Source: Bacillota bacterium (lineage in GTDB: Bacteria; Bacillota; Clostridia; Tissierellales; Sedimentibacteraceae). From it: a stretch of 14,411 bases of DNA. This document shows positions 7,258 through 13,955 of this stretch, in pieces (position 1 is the stretch's first letter; every line of letters begins with the position of its first letter). The stretch is taken from contig JARBUP010000044.1 of assembly GCA_029239575.1 (NCBI GenBank), positions 1-14,411 of the forward strand, given 5' to 3'. A model generated the notes under the pieces. The model was given only the letters and a program-made list of their open reading frames with translations. It was not told the DNA's origin and searched no databases. Made by a program: the position numbers and the translations under genes.

Positions 7258-7295
7258 AATTAAGATGTGAAGCCGTTAAGTTTCACATCTTAATT
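7258..7295. other. Perfect 14-bp inverted repeat between the aldehyde dehydrogenase and ThDP-enzyme genes
   Basis: AATTAAGATGTGAA (7258-7271) pairs perfectly with 7282-7295 around a 10-base loop, starting 13 bases after the aldehyde dehydrogenase stop. Neither side has a T-run, so it is not a standard terminator. It may be an mRNA processing or stabilising hairpin within the operon, or a protein-binding site. Confidence 0.6.
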
Positions 7296-7308
7296 CAATT
7301 TATTATTA

Positions 7309-8760
7309 TTAAAATCCTTCTTCCATAGATGGGTCGTAGAATTCACCAAATAATTCTTCATCCGATGGTCTATCTGCAGGTATTGCTCTTGATACCCAAG
7401 TCGTATTCATATAATGTTTTAAATGAACATTTTCAGATATTATATTGCCTCCCCAAGTACCACAACCTAAACTTGAAGTCATAGGCATACCATTTGTAAA
7501 CGATCCAGCATTTGCTTTAGATTGAGGTTGTCTAACCATCATTCTTGATGAAGGGGCAGCTAATGCTAATTGATGTATATGTTCGTCATTGAATGAATAA
7601 ACTCCGCATGAATGACCTTTACCACCAACATTATATATACCTTGCATCATTTTTATAGCATTAGAGAAATCACCTTCATATTTGTGCATTGTTAATAATG
7701 TAGTTAATTTTTCTCTGCAAAATACTTTTTCTGGCTCCGGACCAATTCCACCACTCATAGCTATTAAAAATTTTCTGTCAGCAGGTATTTCAAACCCTGC
7801 AACTTTAGCAATAATTTGTGGTGCAACTGCTACTGTATCCGGTAATCTATGCAATTCTTCATCCCACATAACTTTTTTTACTTTTTCCTGTTCATCAGAA
7901 GTTAATAAATATCCGCCTTCTTCAACTAAAGCTTCCTTTAATGGCTCAAATACTGACTCATGAACTATTAGGTTTCCATCAGCTGAACATCCAGAACCAA
8001 AGTCAGAAGTTTTCGAAAGCATTGTGTTATTTGCACATTCTTTAATATTTTGTATTGCCGTTTCATCTATTACCATTGTTGAGTTACCTGCTCCAACGCC
8101 ATATGCAGGTGTTCCTGAAGAATAAGCTGTTCTAACTAAGTCTTGGCCACCTGTAGCTATAACTAAATCAGATTTAGCCATCAATGCTTTCGTCATTGGT
8201 ATATTTACGTTTTGTAAACATTGTAATATATCTTCCGGTGCTCCTTGTGCTTTTAATGCTTCTCTCATTAACCTAACTGTTTCAAATGAAGTTTTTTTAG
8301 CTCTTGGATGTGGCGAGAATATAACAACATTTCTTGCTTTAATTGCATATATAGCATTTCCCGCTGGAGTTAAGTCCGGATTAGTTGTTGGAACAACACA
8401 TCCTATTATACCAACTGGCTTAGCATATTTCACTAAACCTTTTTCTGGGATTTCTTCAATAATCCCAACACTTTTTTGTCTTAAAGCATCTCTTAAGACA
8501 CCTCTAATTTTAAATCTTTTGCCACCTCTTGTTGCGTAATCACCTAATTTACTTTCTTTTATACTCATATCTACAAGTCCCATGAAAGTTTTAGTGTTAG
8601 CAACTGCCCATGCAATCGCTTGGCACAATTTATCAACTCTTTCTTGGTCATAAGTTTCGATAATCTCTAAGGCTTTTTTAGCCTTTTCTAATGCAGTGTC
8701 CAATTCTTCAATTTGTTCTGGTCTTAAATCAGCGTAAACATCTGATGATACATATGCCAT
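7309..8760 (-). CDS. CoA-acylating aldehyde dehydrogenase (EutE/PduP/SauS-like)
   Basis: This 483-residue cytoplasmic enzyme is expected to convert an aldehyde, NAD(P)+ and CoA to acyl-CoA. The cofactor segment PTTNP (124-128), the ATGGQDLVRTAYSSGTPAYG run (202-221) with GVGAGN after it, and the C-terminal SLGCGTWGGNIISENVHLKH are signatures of the acylating branch (AdhE N-terminal domain, EutE, PduP, sulfoacetaldehyde dehydrogenase SauS). The catalytic cysteine is Cys258 in DFGSGCSADGN; most EutE/AdhE members read CASEQ there, so the substrate pocket is likely specialised. A longer reading frame starts at 8823, but GGAGG lies 8 bases before the ATG at 8760 and none is convincing at 8823, so 8760 was chosen. 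It is the first gene of an operon with the ThDP enzyme, whose aldehyde product it may take. Substrate unassigned. Confidence 0.9.
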   Translation of the reverse strand: MAYVSSDVYADLRPEQIEELDTALEKAKKALEIIETYDQERVDKLCQAIAWAVANTKTFMGLVDMSIKESKLGDYATRGGKRFKIRGVLRDALRQKSVGIIEEIPEKGLVKYAKPVGIIGCVVPTTNPDLTPAGNAIYAIKARNVVIFSPHPRAKKTSFETVRLMREALKAQGAPEDILQCLQNVNIPMTKALMAKSDLVIATGGQDLVRTAYSSGTPAYGVGAGNSTMVIDETAIQNIKECANNTMLSKTSDFGSGCSADGNLIVHESVFEPLKEALVEEGGYLLTSDEQEKVKKVMWDEELHRLPDTVAVAPQIIAKVAGFEIPADRKFLIAMSGGIGPEPEKVFCREKLTTLLTMHKYEGDFSNAIKMMQGIYNVGGKGHSCGVYSFNDEHIHQLALAAPSSRMMVRQPQSKANAGSFTNGMPMTSSLGCGTWGGNIISENVHLKHYMNTTWVSRAIPADRPSDEELFGEFYDPSMEEGF

Positions 8761-8839
8761 TTTTATTTCCTCCAAAATTTCAAATATTTTATTTTTTTCA
8801 AACCATTTTTTAAGTTTTTTCATGCTGTGGAATATATGT

Positions 8840-8854
8840 TTTCGTTTATTGAAA
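8840..8854 (-). promoter_or_regulatory. Candidate IclR-type operator at the aldehyde dehydrogenase promoter
   Basis: TTTCGTTTATTGAAA overlaps the -10 box by one base, exactly the position of the 3419-3433 site at the dctQ promoter. Read on the minus strand the two regions are TATAATTTCAATAAACGAAA and TATAATTTTATTAAATGAAA, differing at only three positions. Confidence 0.45.
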
Positions 8855-8882
8855 TTATAGCACTAAAAATATGTTTAGTCAA
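8854..8882 (-). promoter_or_regulatory. SigA-type promoter of the aldehyde dehydrogenase-ThDP operon
   Basis: On the minus strand TTGACT (8877-8882) and TATAAT (8854-8859) are spaced by 17 bases. The leader to the chosen start codon would be about 85-90 bases. Confidence 0.8.
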
Positions 8883-9286
8883 TACAAATTTTCATTTTAT
8901 AATTAATTGATTCAAAATTTGAAAATTATTAAAATGACATATCCTTACTGATACTAACACATATATAACTGTAATTTCAACAATCGTACCATTTTAATCC
9001 AATTATTGTTTTTAATAAATCAAACAAACATCCTATATATTTTCATTCTATGACTTTTATTTGGCGAAATTGTTTATTTTCTATTTTAAACTTATATTTT
9101 GAGTTTAAAATAATATTTTAAGAAATAACGCATACAATATGTTCAATTATAAGCATCACAACACACAAAGCATTGCTTTTAGTAGCATTTTATGAGATTT
9201 AGAACATTTATTTTCGCAGAATGAAATCTCCTACTCTATGTAAATATGTTTTTCCATTGTAATGTCATAAGTTTTCATATTTTATA
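8883..9286. other. Gene-free part of the divergent intergenic region
   Basis: No credible coding frame is seen in this very AT-rich 404-base stretch between the two divergent promoters. It holds a 13-base palindrome TTCAAAATTTGAA (8911-8923), a 7-base inverted repeat GAGATTT/AAATCTC (9194-9200 and 9224-9230), and between those arms a loose TTTC-N7-GAAA site (9212-9226). Such sites could bind a regulator acting on both promoters. Confidence 0.5.
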
Positions 9287-9315
9287 TTGACTTTTTCCAT
9301 TAATTGAAATATAAT
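9287..9315 (+). promoter_or_regulatory. SigA-type promoter of the TIM-barrel gene with an operator-like spacer
   Basis: TTGACT (9287-9292) and TATAAT (9310-9315) are 17 bases apart. The spacer holds TTTCCATTAATTGAAA (9294-9309), an inverted repeat with one mismatched pair resembling the operators at the other promoters but one base longer. Binding there would block RNA polymerase. Confidence 0.75.
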
Positions 9316-9364
9316 TATAATATATTATCACACAATGAAATTATCAATATCTAAGGAGATAAAA

Positions 9365-10186
9365 ATGAAAAGACAATATTCCTTAGCACAACTTACAGTT
9401 TTAGGCTGTGCTCCTCCAGAAATGATTTATATAGCAAATCTGACTGGTTATGATTTTGTTAGTATAAGACCTATTTATATGGGTTTACCAGGTGAACCGA
9501 ATTATGATTTAGCTAATAACAAAGAAATGTTCAAACTAACAAAAACCGCTCTTAATGAAACTGGCATAAAGGTAAACGATATAGAACTTGCTCGTATCTT
9601 TGATGGTATGGATGTAAAAAAATATGAACCTGCAATGGAAGTAGCAGCTGAACTTGGTGCTAAAGGTGTAATTAGCAGCATTTGGACTCCTAACAGAGAA
9701 TATGCTACAGAGAAATTTATTGAACTTTGTGATTTAGCAAATCAATATAATTTAAATGTAGATTTTGAATTTGTTACATGGTCTGACCTGACTACATTAA
9801 AAGAAGCCAAAGAACTTCTTACAAAAGCTAATCGAAAAAATGTAGGTCTGATGGTTGATACACTTCATTTCCATCGTTCTAGAGTTCAACTTGAAGAGTT
9901 AGATTCTATACCAAAAGAATGGTTTCATTTCGCTCATCTTTGTGACGGACCTGCAGATATACCAACTGATAAAGAAAGTCTTATTCACACTGGCAGAGAT
10001 GAAAGATTATATGTAGGTGAAGGAGCTATAGATATTGCTTCTATACTCAGCAGAATGCCTGAAGATGTAGTTTTATCAATAGAACTTCCGCATATTAAAA
10101 GAGTTAAAGACTATGGATATACAGAACATGCTCGTCGTTGTATTGAAACAGCAAAAAAATATTTCGAATCAAATCCTATAACATAA
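9365..10186 (+). CDS. Xylose-isomerase-like TIM-barrel enzyme, possible 3-dehydroshikimate dehydratase
   Basis: This 273-residue protein belongs to the sugar-phosphate isomerase/epimerase (AP endonuclease 2-like) TIM-barrel family. Putative metal ligands at barrel strand ends are Glu135 (VDFEF), Asp165 (VDTLHF), His191 (HFAHLCD) and Glu240 (SIELPH). The order and spacing resemble the metal-binding Glu-Asp-His-Glu set of AsbF-type 3-dehydroshikimate dehydratases, as I recall it. Other family members are epimerases or isomerases, so the reaction is not proven. An upstream in-frame ATG at 9335 exists, but AAGGAG sits 7 bases before the ATG at 9365, which was preferred. It is the only plus-strand gene and has its own promoter, divergent from the aldehyde dehydrogenase operon. 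With AroE-like and AroQ-like genes in the same window, a hydroaromatic substrate is plausible. Confidence 0.85.
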   Translation: MKRQYSLAQLTVLGCAPPEMIYIANLTGYDFVSIRPIYMGLPGEPNYDLANNKEMFKLTKTALNETGIKVNDIELARIFDGMDVKKYEPAMEVAAELGAKGVISSIWTPNREYATEKFIELCDLANQYNLNVDFEFVTWSDLTTLKEAKELLTKANRKNVGLMVDTLHFHRSRVQLEELDSIPKEWFHFAHLCDGPADIPTDKESLIHTGRDERLYVGEGAIDIASILSRMPEDVVLSIELPHIKRVKDYGYTEHARRCIETAKKYFESNPIT

Positions 10187-10210
10187 CCGATAATATAATC
10201 ATAAAAACTC

Positions 10211-10253
10211 CATAAAAAAATTACTATATTATAAATATAGTAATTTTTTTATG
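10211..10253. terminator. Bidirectional intrinsic terminator between convergent genes
   Basis: A perfect 20-bp inverted repeat (10211-10230 with 10234-10253, loop of 3) carries runs of seven A and seven T in its arms, so either direction ends in a T-run. It lies 25 bases after the TIM-barrel stop and 15 bases before the permease stop and should terminate both. Confidence 0.9.
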
Positions 10254-10267
10254 TTTTAAAATAATAA

Positions 10268-11197
10268 TTATATAAACATAAGCACAAAAGGTATAGTTAT
10301 CATTGAAACAACATTTGTTAATATAACTGCTTTTGCAGCTAATTCTTTATTGCAATTATATTGTTCCGCTATAATTGCAGTTACTGAAGGAGCTGGCATA
10401 GCTAATACTATTGCCATTACTTTTGGTACTAAACTATTAATTCCAAAATTAATAAGTTTCATAATTGCTATTGCCAAAAACGGCATAATAAGCAATCTTA
10501 CAGCCGAAAGTATGTACAGCTTATAATCATTGAAAATTTCCTGTATTCTAATGCCCGAAATAGAAAGTCCTACTAAAATCATTGACAATGGAGTTGTAAC
10601 ATTGCTCAAATGATTTAGCGAATTAAATATGGGTTGAGGAATACTTGTTTGTGTTATATAAAAAGCTAATCCTAAAACTATAGCAATATTACTGTTATTC
10701 ATAAACAGTTTTTTGATTTTTATATTTTTGCTGCTTTCAAAACCAATAGTAATTATTTTAATTCCAATCGAAAATATTAAAATATTAAAAACCATATTTG
10801 ATATTGAAGCTAAAAAAAGACCTTCTTTACCTAAAATAGCATATGCTATGGGAAATCCCATAAATCCGTTGTTTGAAAATGTACTAACAAAAACCCATAT
10901 ACCCCTGTCCTTTTCGTGAACTTTAAAAAAGTTAGTATAAGCTAATGATATCAGAATACAAGAGGAATGTATTGCAAATGTTAAAATTACTATAGTAAAA
11001 CTATCTTTTAAAATTCCTTGGCTATATGTTCCTGCAATTGAAATAAAAATAGTTGCCGGCAAAGTGATCTTCATTAATATATCAGAAAGGTATCCAGAGG
11101 CATTTTTACTCAGTACTCCTGTTTTTCCGGCAAAAAAACCAACAAAAATCAATAGAAAAAGTGTTATAATGTTGTTGAATATAATTGTTATATCCAT
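10268..11197 (-). CDS. AEC-family transporter (auxin efflux carrier/malate permease-like)
   Basis: This 309-residue integral membrane protein has roughly ten hydrophobic segments in two similar halves, the layout of AEC permeases. Recognisable family elements are the N-terminal LFLLIFVGFFAGKTGVLSKN (about 13-32), the middle NNGFMGFPIAYAILGKEGLF (about 108-127) and the C-terminal AMPAPSVTAIIAEQYNCNKE (about 267-286), with Pro and Asn residues typical of broken helices. Bacterial members are proposed to move carboxylates such as malate or malonate; direction and substrate are unknown. AAAGGAG lies 7 bases before the ATG. It has its own promoter with an operator-like element matching dctQ and the aldehyde dehydrogenase, so it is probably part of the same regulon. 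It is convergent with the TIM-barrel gene. Confidence 0.9.
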   Translation of the reverse strand: MDITIIFNNIITLFLLIFVGFFAGKTGVLSKNASGYLSDILMKITLPATIFISIAGTYSQGILKDSFTIVILTFAIHSSCILISLAYTNFFKVHEKDRGIWVFVSTFSNNGFMGFPIAYAILGKEGLFLASISNMVFNILIFSIGIKIITIGFESSKNIKIKKLFMNNSNIAIVLGLAFYITQTSIPQPIFNSLNHLSNVTTPLSMILVGLSISGIRIQEIFNDYKLYILSAVRLLIMPFLAIAIMKLINFGINSLVPKVMAIVLAMPAPSVTAIIAEQYNCNKELAAKAVILTNVVSMITIPFVLMFI

Positions 11198-11214
11198 TAT
11201 TCAGCTCCTTTATT

Positions 11215-11229
11215 TTTCACTTTAGTAAA
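11215..11229 (-). promoter_or_regulatory. Candidate operator at the AEC permease promoter
   Basis: TTTCACTTTAGTAAA shares a perfect left half (TTTCACTT) with the dctQ operator and sits at the same place, overlapping the -10 by two bases. The right half is degenerate. Confidence 0.35.
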
Positions 11230-11257
11230 TATAATATATAAAGCTATATTTTGTCAA
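11228..11257 (-). promoter_or_regulatory. Promoter of the AEC permease gene
   Basis: On the minus strand TTGACA (11252-11257) is followed after 18 bases by TATATT (11228-11233), or after 17 by TTATAT. It gives a short leader of about 25 bases before the ATG. No terminator is evident after the upstream MFS gene, so some readthrough is possible. Confidence 0.7.
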
Positions 11258-11297
11258 TTTTTTATATTTTGCCCGAAAGTTAAAATTCATATTTCAT

Positions 11298-12479
11298 TTA
11301 AAGTTTATCAGTATCTTCAATAATAACAACATCTTTCGACTTTAAAAACACTAATGAAAATATTGAACTAATTACTCCCAATATAGTTAATATTGTATAA
11401 TTTGCTCCATATCCAGTCCAATCAATTATATATCCAGATATAACAGGTCCAGCAAACATTCCAATTCCATATATTGACTGAAAAATGCCCATGGCAATAG
11501 TTTTACTGTTCTTATCCGCTTCACTAATAACATAACTCATAAGCAATGACATGGTTATACCATATCCGCAACCTCCAACAACATGCACTGAATAAGAAAG
11601 TATGGGATTCGATGACACATTTACAGTAAATGCTGTCATTATTGCTATTAACCAAAATCCAAGGGATATGCTTTTATCATATCCGTAATTTTTTTCAAAA
11701 TATCCACCGCTAAGTTTAGCACCACCTATTTTTGCAATTAAAAAAAATGTTGATACTAATCCTAATTGAAAACTCGACATACCTCCTGATGTATTTACAG
11801 CAGGGGTATATCCAAACATACTTGAAAATATAATTACTTGTAAAAAAATCGATATAGCTGAAGGTATTAAAACATTTTTATCTAATCCAGTATTTATAAT
11901 TTTTTTTATAGAAACTGAGCTTTTTATGTAATTTTTATCTTCATATACAAAAAAACTAAGTATGAATGCAATTCCTGCAGTAATAAACGCTAATATAAAA
12001 GTTGATTTTTGCCCAAATGTTTGGGAAAATAATCCTCCAAAAAATACTCCAATTAAATTTCCGAAAGAATTACACGCTATTATATTACCCATTGAGTTAG
12101 CTGCCTGATCTTCGTTAAAATACTCCGCATACAAAACTGTAAATGCAACCCAGGTACCCGCTGCTACTCCACTTAATCCTCTAAAAACCAAAACTAAAAC
12201 TGGATTTTTTGCAAAATACAATCCTATTCCGCTTAATAATAACAAAGCACAACCGATTATTACAAAATTTTTCTTATTTCCTGTTTTGTCACATATTATC
12301 CCAATAGGTATTCTAACTATCATCTGTGTAAAACCATAACTGCCAATTATCATTCCAACCAATTGCATACTTGCTCCTAATTTTTGAGCATAGGGAGTCA
12401 GTGTTGGAACATAAACATACATTGAAAACCAAAACAATATTACTACAATGTACATAATTTCATTTTTTCTTTTATTCAT
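11298..12479 (-). CDS. Major facilitator superfamily (MFS) transporter
   Basis: This 393-residue protein has about twelve hydrophobic segments in two halves, with a basic/acidic cytoplasmic loop near residues 180-205. MFS motif A is visible after the second helix as G-I-I-C-D-K-T-G-N-K-K (about 60-70). A substrate cannot be assigned; both uptake and export members look like this. The ribosome site AAGG lies about 10 bases before the ATG. The gene is 28 bases downstream of iclR3 and has no promoter of its own, so the two form an operon, and the regulator probably controls or senses the transported compound. It may be the entry or exit route for the VOC-AroQ substrate, but that is inference from position. 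Confidence 0.92.
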   Translation of the reverse strand: MNKRKNEIMYIVVILFWFSMYVYVPTLTPYAQKLGASMQLVGMIIGSYGFTQMIVRIPIGIICDKTGNKKNFVIIGCALLLLSGIGLYFAKNPVLVLVFRGLSGVAAGTWVAFTVLYAEYFNEDQAANSMGNIIACNSFGNLIGVFFGGLFSQTFGQKSTFILAFITAGIAFILSFFVYEDKNYIKSSVSIKKIINTGLDKNVLIPSAISIFLQVIIFSSMFGYTPAVNTSGGMSSFQLGLVSTFFLIAKIGGAKLSGGYFEKNYGYDKSISLGFWLIAIMTAFTVNVSSNPILSYSVHVVGGCGYGITMSLLMSYVISEADKNSKTIAMGIFQSIYGIGMFAGPVISGYIIDWTGYGANYTILTILGVISSIFSLVFLKSKDVVIIEDTDKL

Positions 12480-12507
12480 TTAATATACCTTAATATTACG
12501 ACAAGCA

Positions 12508-13278
12508 CTATTTTTTAATATACCCTATTTTTTCTGATATTTCTTTGGCTCCTTTAACTATAAGTCTTATATACTCTTCACTGTTTTCAGGAAATCTAAA
12601 TGCTGGCGTTGAAATTGCCAAACACCCTTTAATATTGCCTTTAATATCAAATATAGGTGCCGCTACACAGCCAACATTATCGTCTTTTTTACCATCTCTA
12701 ATAGCATAGCCGTCCTTTCTTACCTTTTTGAGTGTTGCAATAAAATCTTCTGAATTAATATCGGATATTTTTTTGACTTCATTAATTACATCATACCACT
12801 GTTCCTCGCTTTGGAATGCCAATATAGCTTTTCCAGTAGCTCCCACCCATATGGGCTCTCTTGAGCCAACTTTAACAGACTGCTTTATTAACTGTGGACT
12901 TTCCACCTGTTCAAAACAAATCCTATCCAAGCCATCATAAACATATACATGAACTGTTTCCTTTGTTTTTGTGTTTATATGCTTTAAAACTGACATACTA
13001 ATTCTTCTTAAGTCAATAGTTTCCTTCGCAACTTCACCTAAGTAATATACAACACTGCCCAGTACATATTTGTTGTTATCTTCATCTTTAGATAAAAAAC
13101 CTTTATCCAACATTGTATTTAAAAGTCTTGATGTAGTAGATTTAGCCAAACCCATTTTTTTAGAAATCTCAGTAAGTGTAAGTTCCTTATCATTCCAATC
13201 GAAACACATAAGTATATCAAGAGCTTTATTTATGCTTTTTACATTTTTGGTATCATTTTTATCCATTGTTTCATTCAT
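12508..13278 (-). CDS. IclR-family transcriptional regulator (IclR3)
   Basis: This 256-residue regulator has an IclR winged HTH (HTH about residues 34-57, LTEISKKMGLAKSTTSRLLN) and a C-terminal effector domain with PIWVGATGKAILAF and DDNVGCVAAPIFDIKG. It is clearly more distant from IclR1 and IclR2 than they are from each other. GGGAGG lies 6 bases before the chosen ATG at 13278; a second ATG four codons later has no better site. The ribosome site can fold as GGAG-GCG-CTCC, a short hairpin that might dampen translation. It has its own promoter and is cotranscribed with the MFS gene. That promoter lacks the TTTCAY...RTGAAA motif, so it probably controls a separate set, such as MFS and perhaps VOC-AroQ. 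Confidence 0.92.
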   Translation of the reverse strand: MNETMDKNDTKNVKSINKALDILMCFDWNDKELTLTEISKKMGLAKSTTSRLLNTMLDKGFLSKDEDNNKYVLGSVVYYLGEVAKETIDLRRISMSVLKHINTKTKETVHVYVYDGLDRICFEQVESPQLIKQSVKVGSREPIWVGATGKAILAFQSEEQWYDVINEVKKISDINSEDFIATLKKVRKDGYAIRDGKKDDNVGCVAAPIFDIKGNIKGCLAISTPAFRFPENSEEYIRLIVKGAKEISEKIGYIKK

Positions 13279-13307
13279 GGAGCGCCTCCCGTTTTTTGCT
13301 TTACTCG

Positions 13308-13336
13308 ATTATAACTCATATTATTTCTTCAGTCAA
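13308..13336 (-). promoter_or_regulatory. SigA-type promoter of the iclR3-MFS operon
   Basis: On the minus strand TTGACT (13331-13336) and TATAAT (13308-13313) are 17 bases apart. Leader length to the ATG is about 25 bases. Confidence 0.8.
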
Positions 13337-13372
13337 TAAATGCAAATTCTTATCATATTCAGCATTTTCCTT

Positions 13373-13414
13373 AAAAAAAGAATATCTATGGAGAATTTTC
13401 TCCCCTATAGATAT
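13373..13414 (-). terminator. Intrinsic terminator after the VOC-AroQ operon
   Basis: ATATCTAT plus GGAGAA (13382-13395) pairs with TTCTCC and ATAGATAT (up to 13414), with a 3-base bulge on the right arm. On the minus strand it is followed by TCTTTTTTT (complement of 13373-13381). It lies about 55 bases after the aroQ stop and isolates iclR3 from the upstream operon. Confidence 0.85.
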
Positions 13415-13467
13415 ACTTTACATTTTATTATTTATTAAAAATTATATTGAAATTTTTTTAAAATAAA

Positions 13468-13920
13468 TTATATTTTAACTTTATCATGTATAATATTTGC
13501 TGCCGCTCTTAACCCTAATAAATAAACGTCTGATCCTAACCCAACTATTATACCCTTAGCAATAGGAGAAATAACTGAATAATGTCTGAATTCTTCCCTA
13601 GCATGTACATTTGACATGTGCAATTCCAGTATTGGCACTGTTAAAATTGCTAAAGCATCTCTCAATCCATAGCTATAATGAGTCCATGCTCCTGCATTTA
13701 TAAGAACTGCATCAAAGTTTTCAAAGAAAGCCTGGTGGATTCTTTCGCACATTTCTCCTTCATTATTTGTTTGAAAAGATTCAACTTCAACATCCAATTC
13801 TTTACCAAGATTTGTTAAACTTTCATTTATTTCATCAAGAGTTATAGTTCCATATTGTTTAGGATCTCTCTTTCCGAACATATTGTGGTTTATTCCATGT
13901 AACATCAATACTTTTTTCAT
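13468..13920 (-). CDS. aroQ: Type II 3-dehydroquinate dehydratase-like protein (AroQ family)
   Basis: This 150-residue protein has the length and flavodoxin-like order of type II dehydroquinases, which form dodecamers and interconvert 3-dehydroquinate and 3-dehydroshikimate. The family's catalytic residues are all present: Asn11, Arg18, Tyr23, Asn75, His81, Asp88, Glu99, His101, Arg108 and Arg112. The surrounding loops are unusual: GINHN replaces GPNLN (9-13), TNNEG replaces SNHEG (51-55) and NAGAWTH replaces NPGAYTH (75-81). The fold and chemistry should be kept, but the substrate may be altered or the enzyme specialised for catabolism. AAGGAG sits 7 bases before the ATG. It lies 35 bases downstream of the VOC gene, in an operon that began upstream of the window, and away from any shikimate biosynthesis cluster visible here. 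Confidence 0.88.
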   Translation of the reverse strand: MKKVLMLHGINHNMFGKRDPKQYGTITLDEINESLTNLGKELDVEVESFQTNNEGEMCERIHQAFFENFDAVLINAGAWTHYSYGLRDALAILTVPILELHMSNVHAREEFRHYSVISPIAKGIIVGLGSDVYLLGLRAAANIIHDKVKI

Positions 13921-13955
13921 TATTTGTCTCCTTATAATTCAATTATATTTTATTT

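Noticed and set aside
5359..8760. A sulfonate (isethionate/taurine) degradation operon with sulfoacetaldehyde acetyltransferase (Xsc) and SauS
   Set aside because: The ThDP enzyme does not resemble Xsc in its N-terminal region, and no sulfite-releasing lyase, sulfite exporter or phosphotransacetylase gene is seen. SauS-like use remains possible for the dehydrogenase alone.
8761..8823. N-terminal extension of the aldehyde dehydrogenase from the ATG at 8823
   Set aside because: The extra 21 residues are Lys/Glu-rich and AT-driven, and no good ribosome site precedes 8823. GGAGG precedes the ATG at 8760, where family similarity begins soon after.
8883..9286. A small RNA gene or small protein in the divergent intergenic region
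   Set aside because: Only short palindromes and a weak 7-bp stem are visible. No promoter-terminator pair or coding frame with a ribosome site was found.
9335..9364. Earlier ATG for the TIM-barrel gene at 9335
   Set aside because: The AAGGAG site lies inside this extension and serves the ATG at 9365, and the extra ten residues are not family-like.
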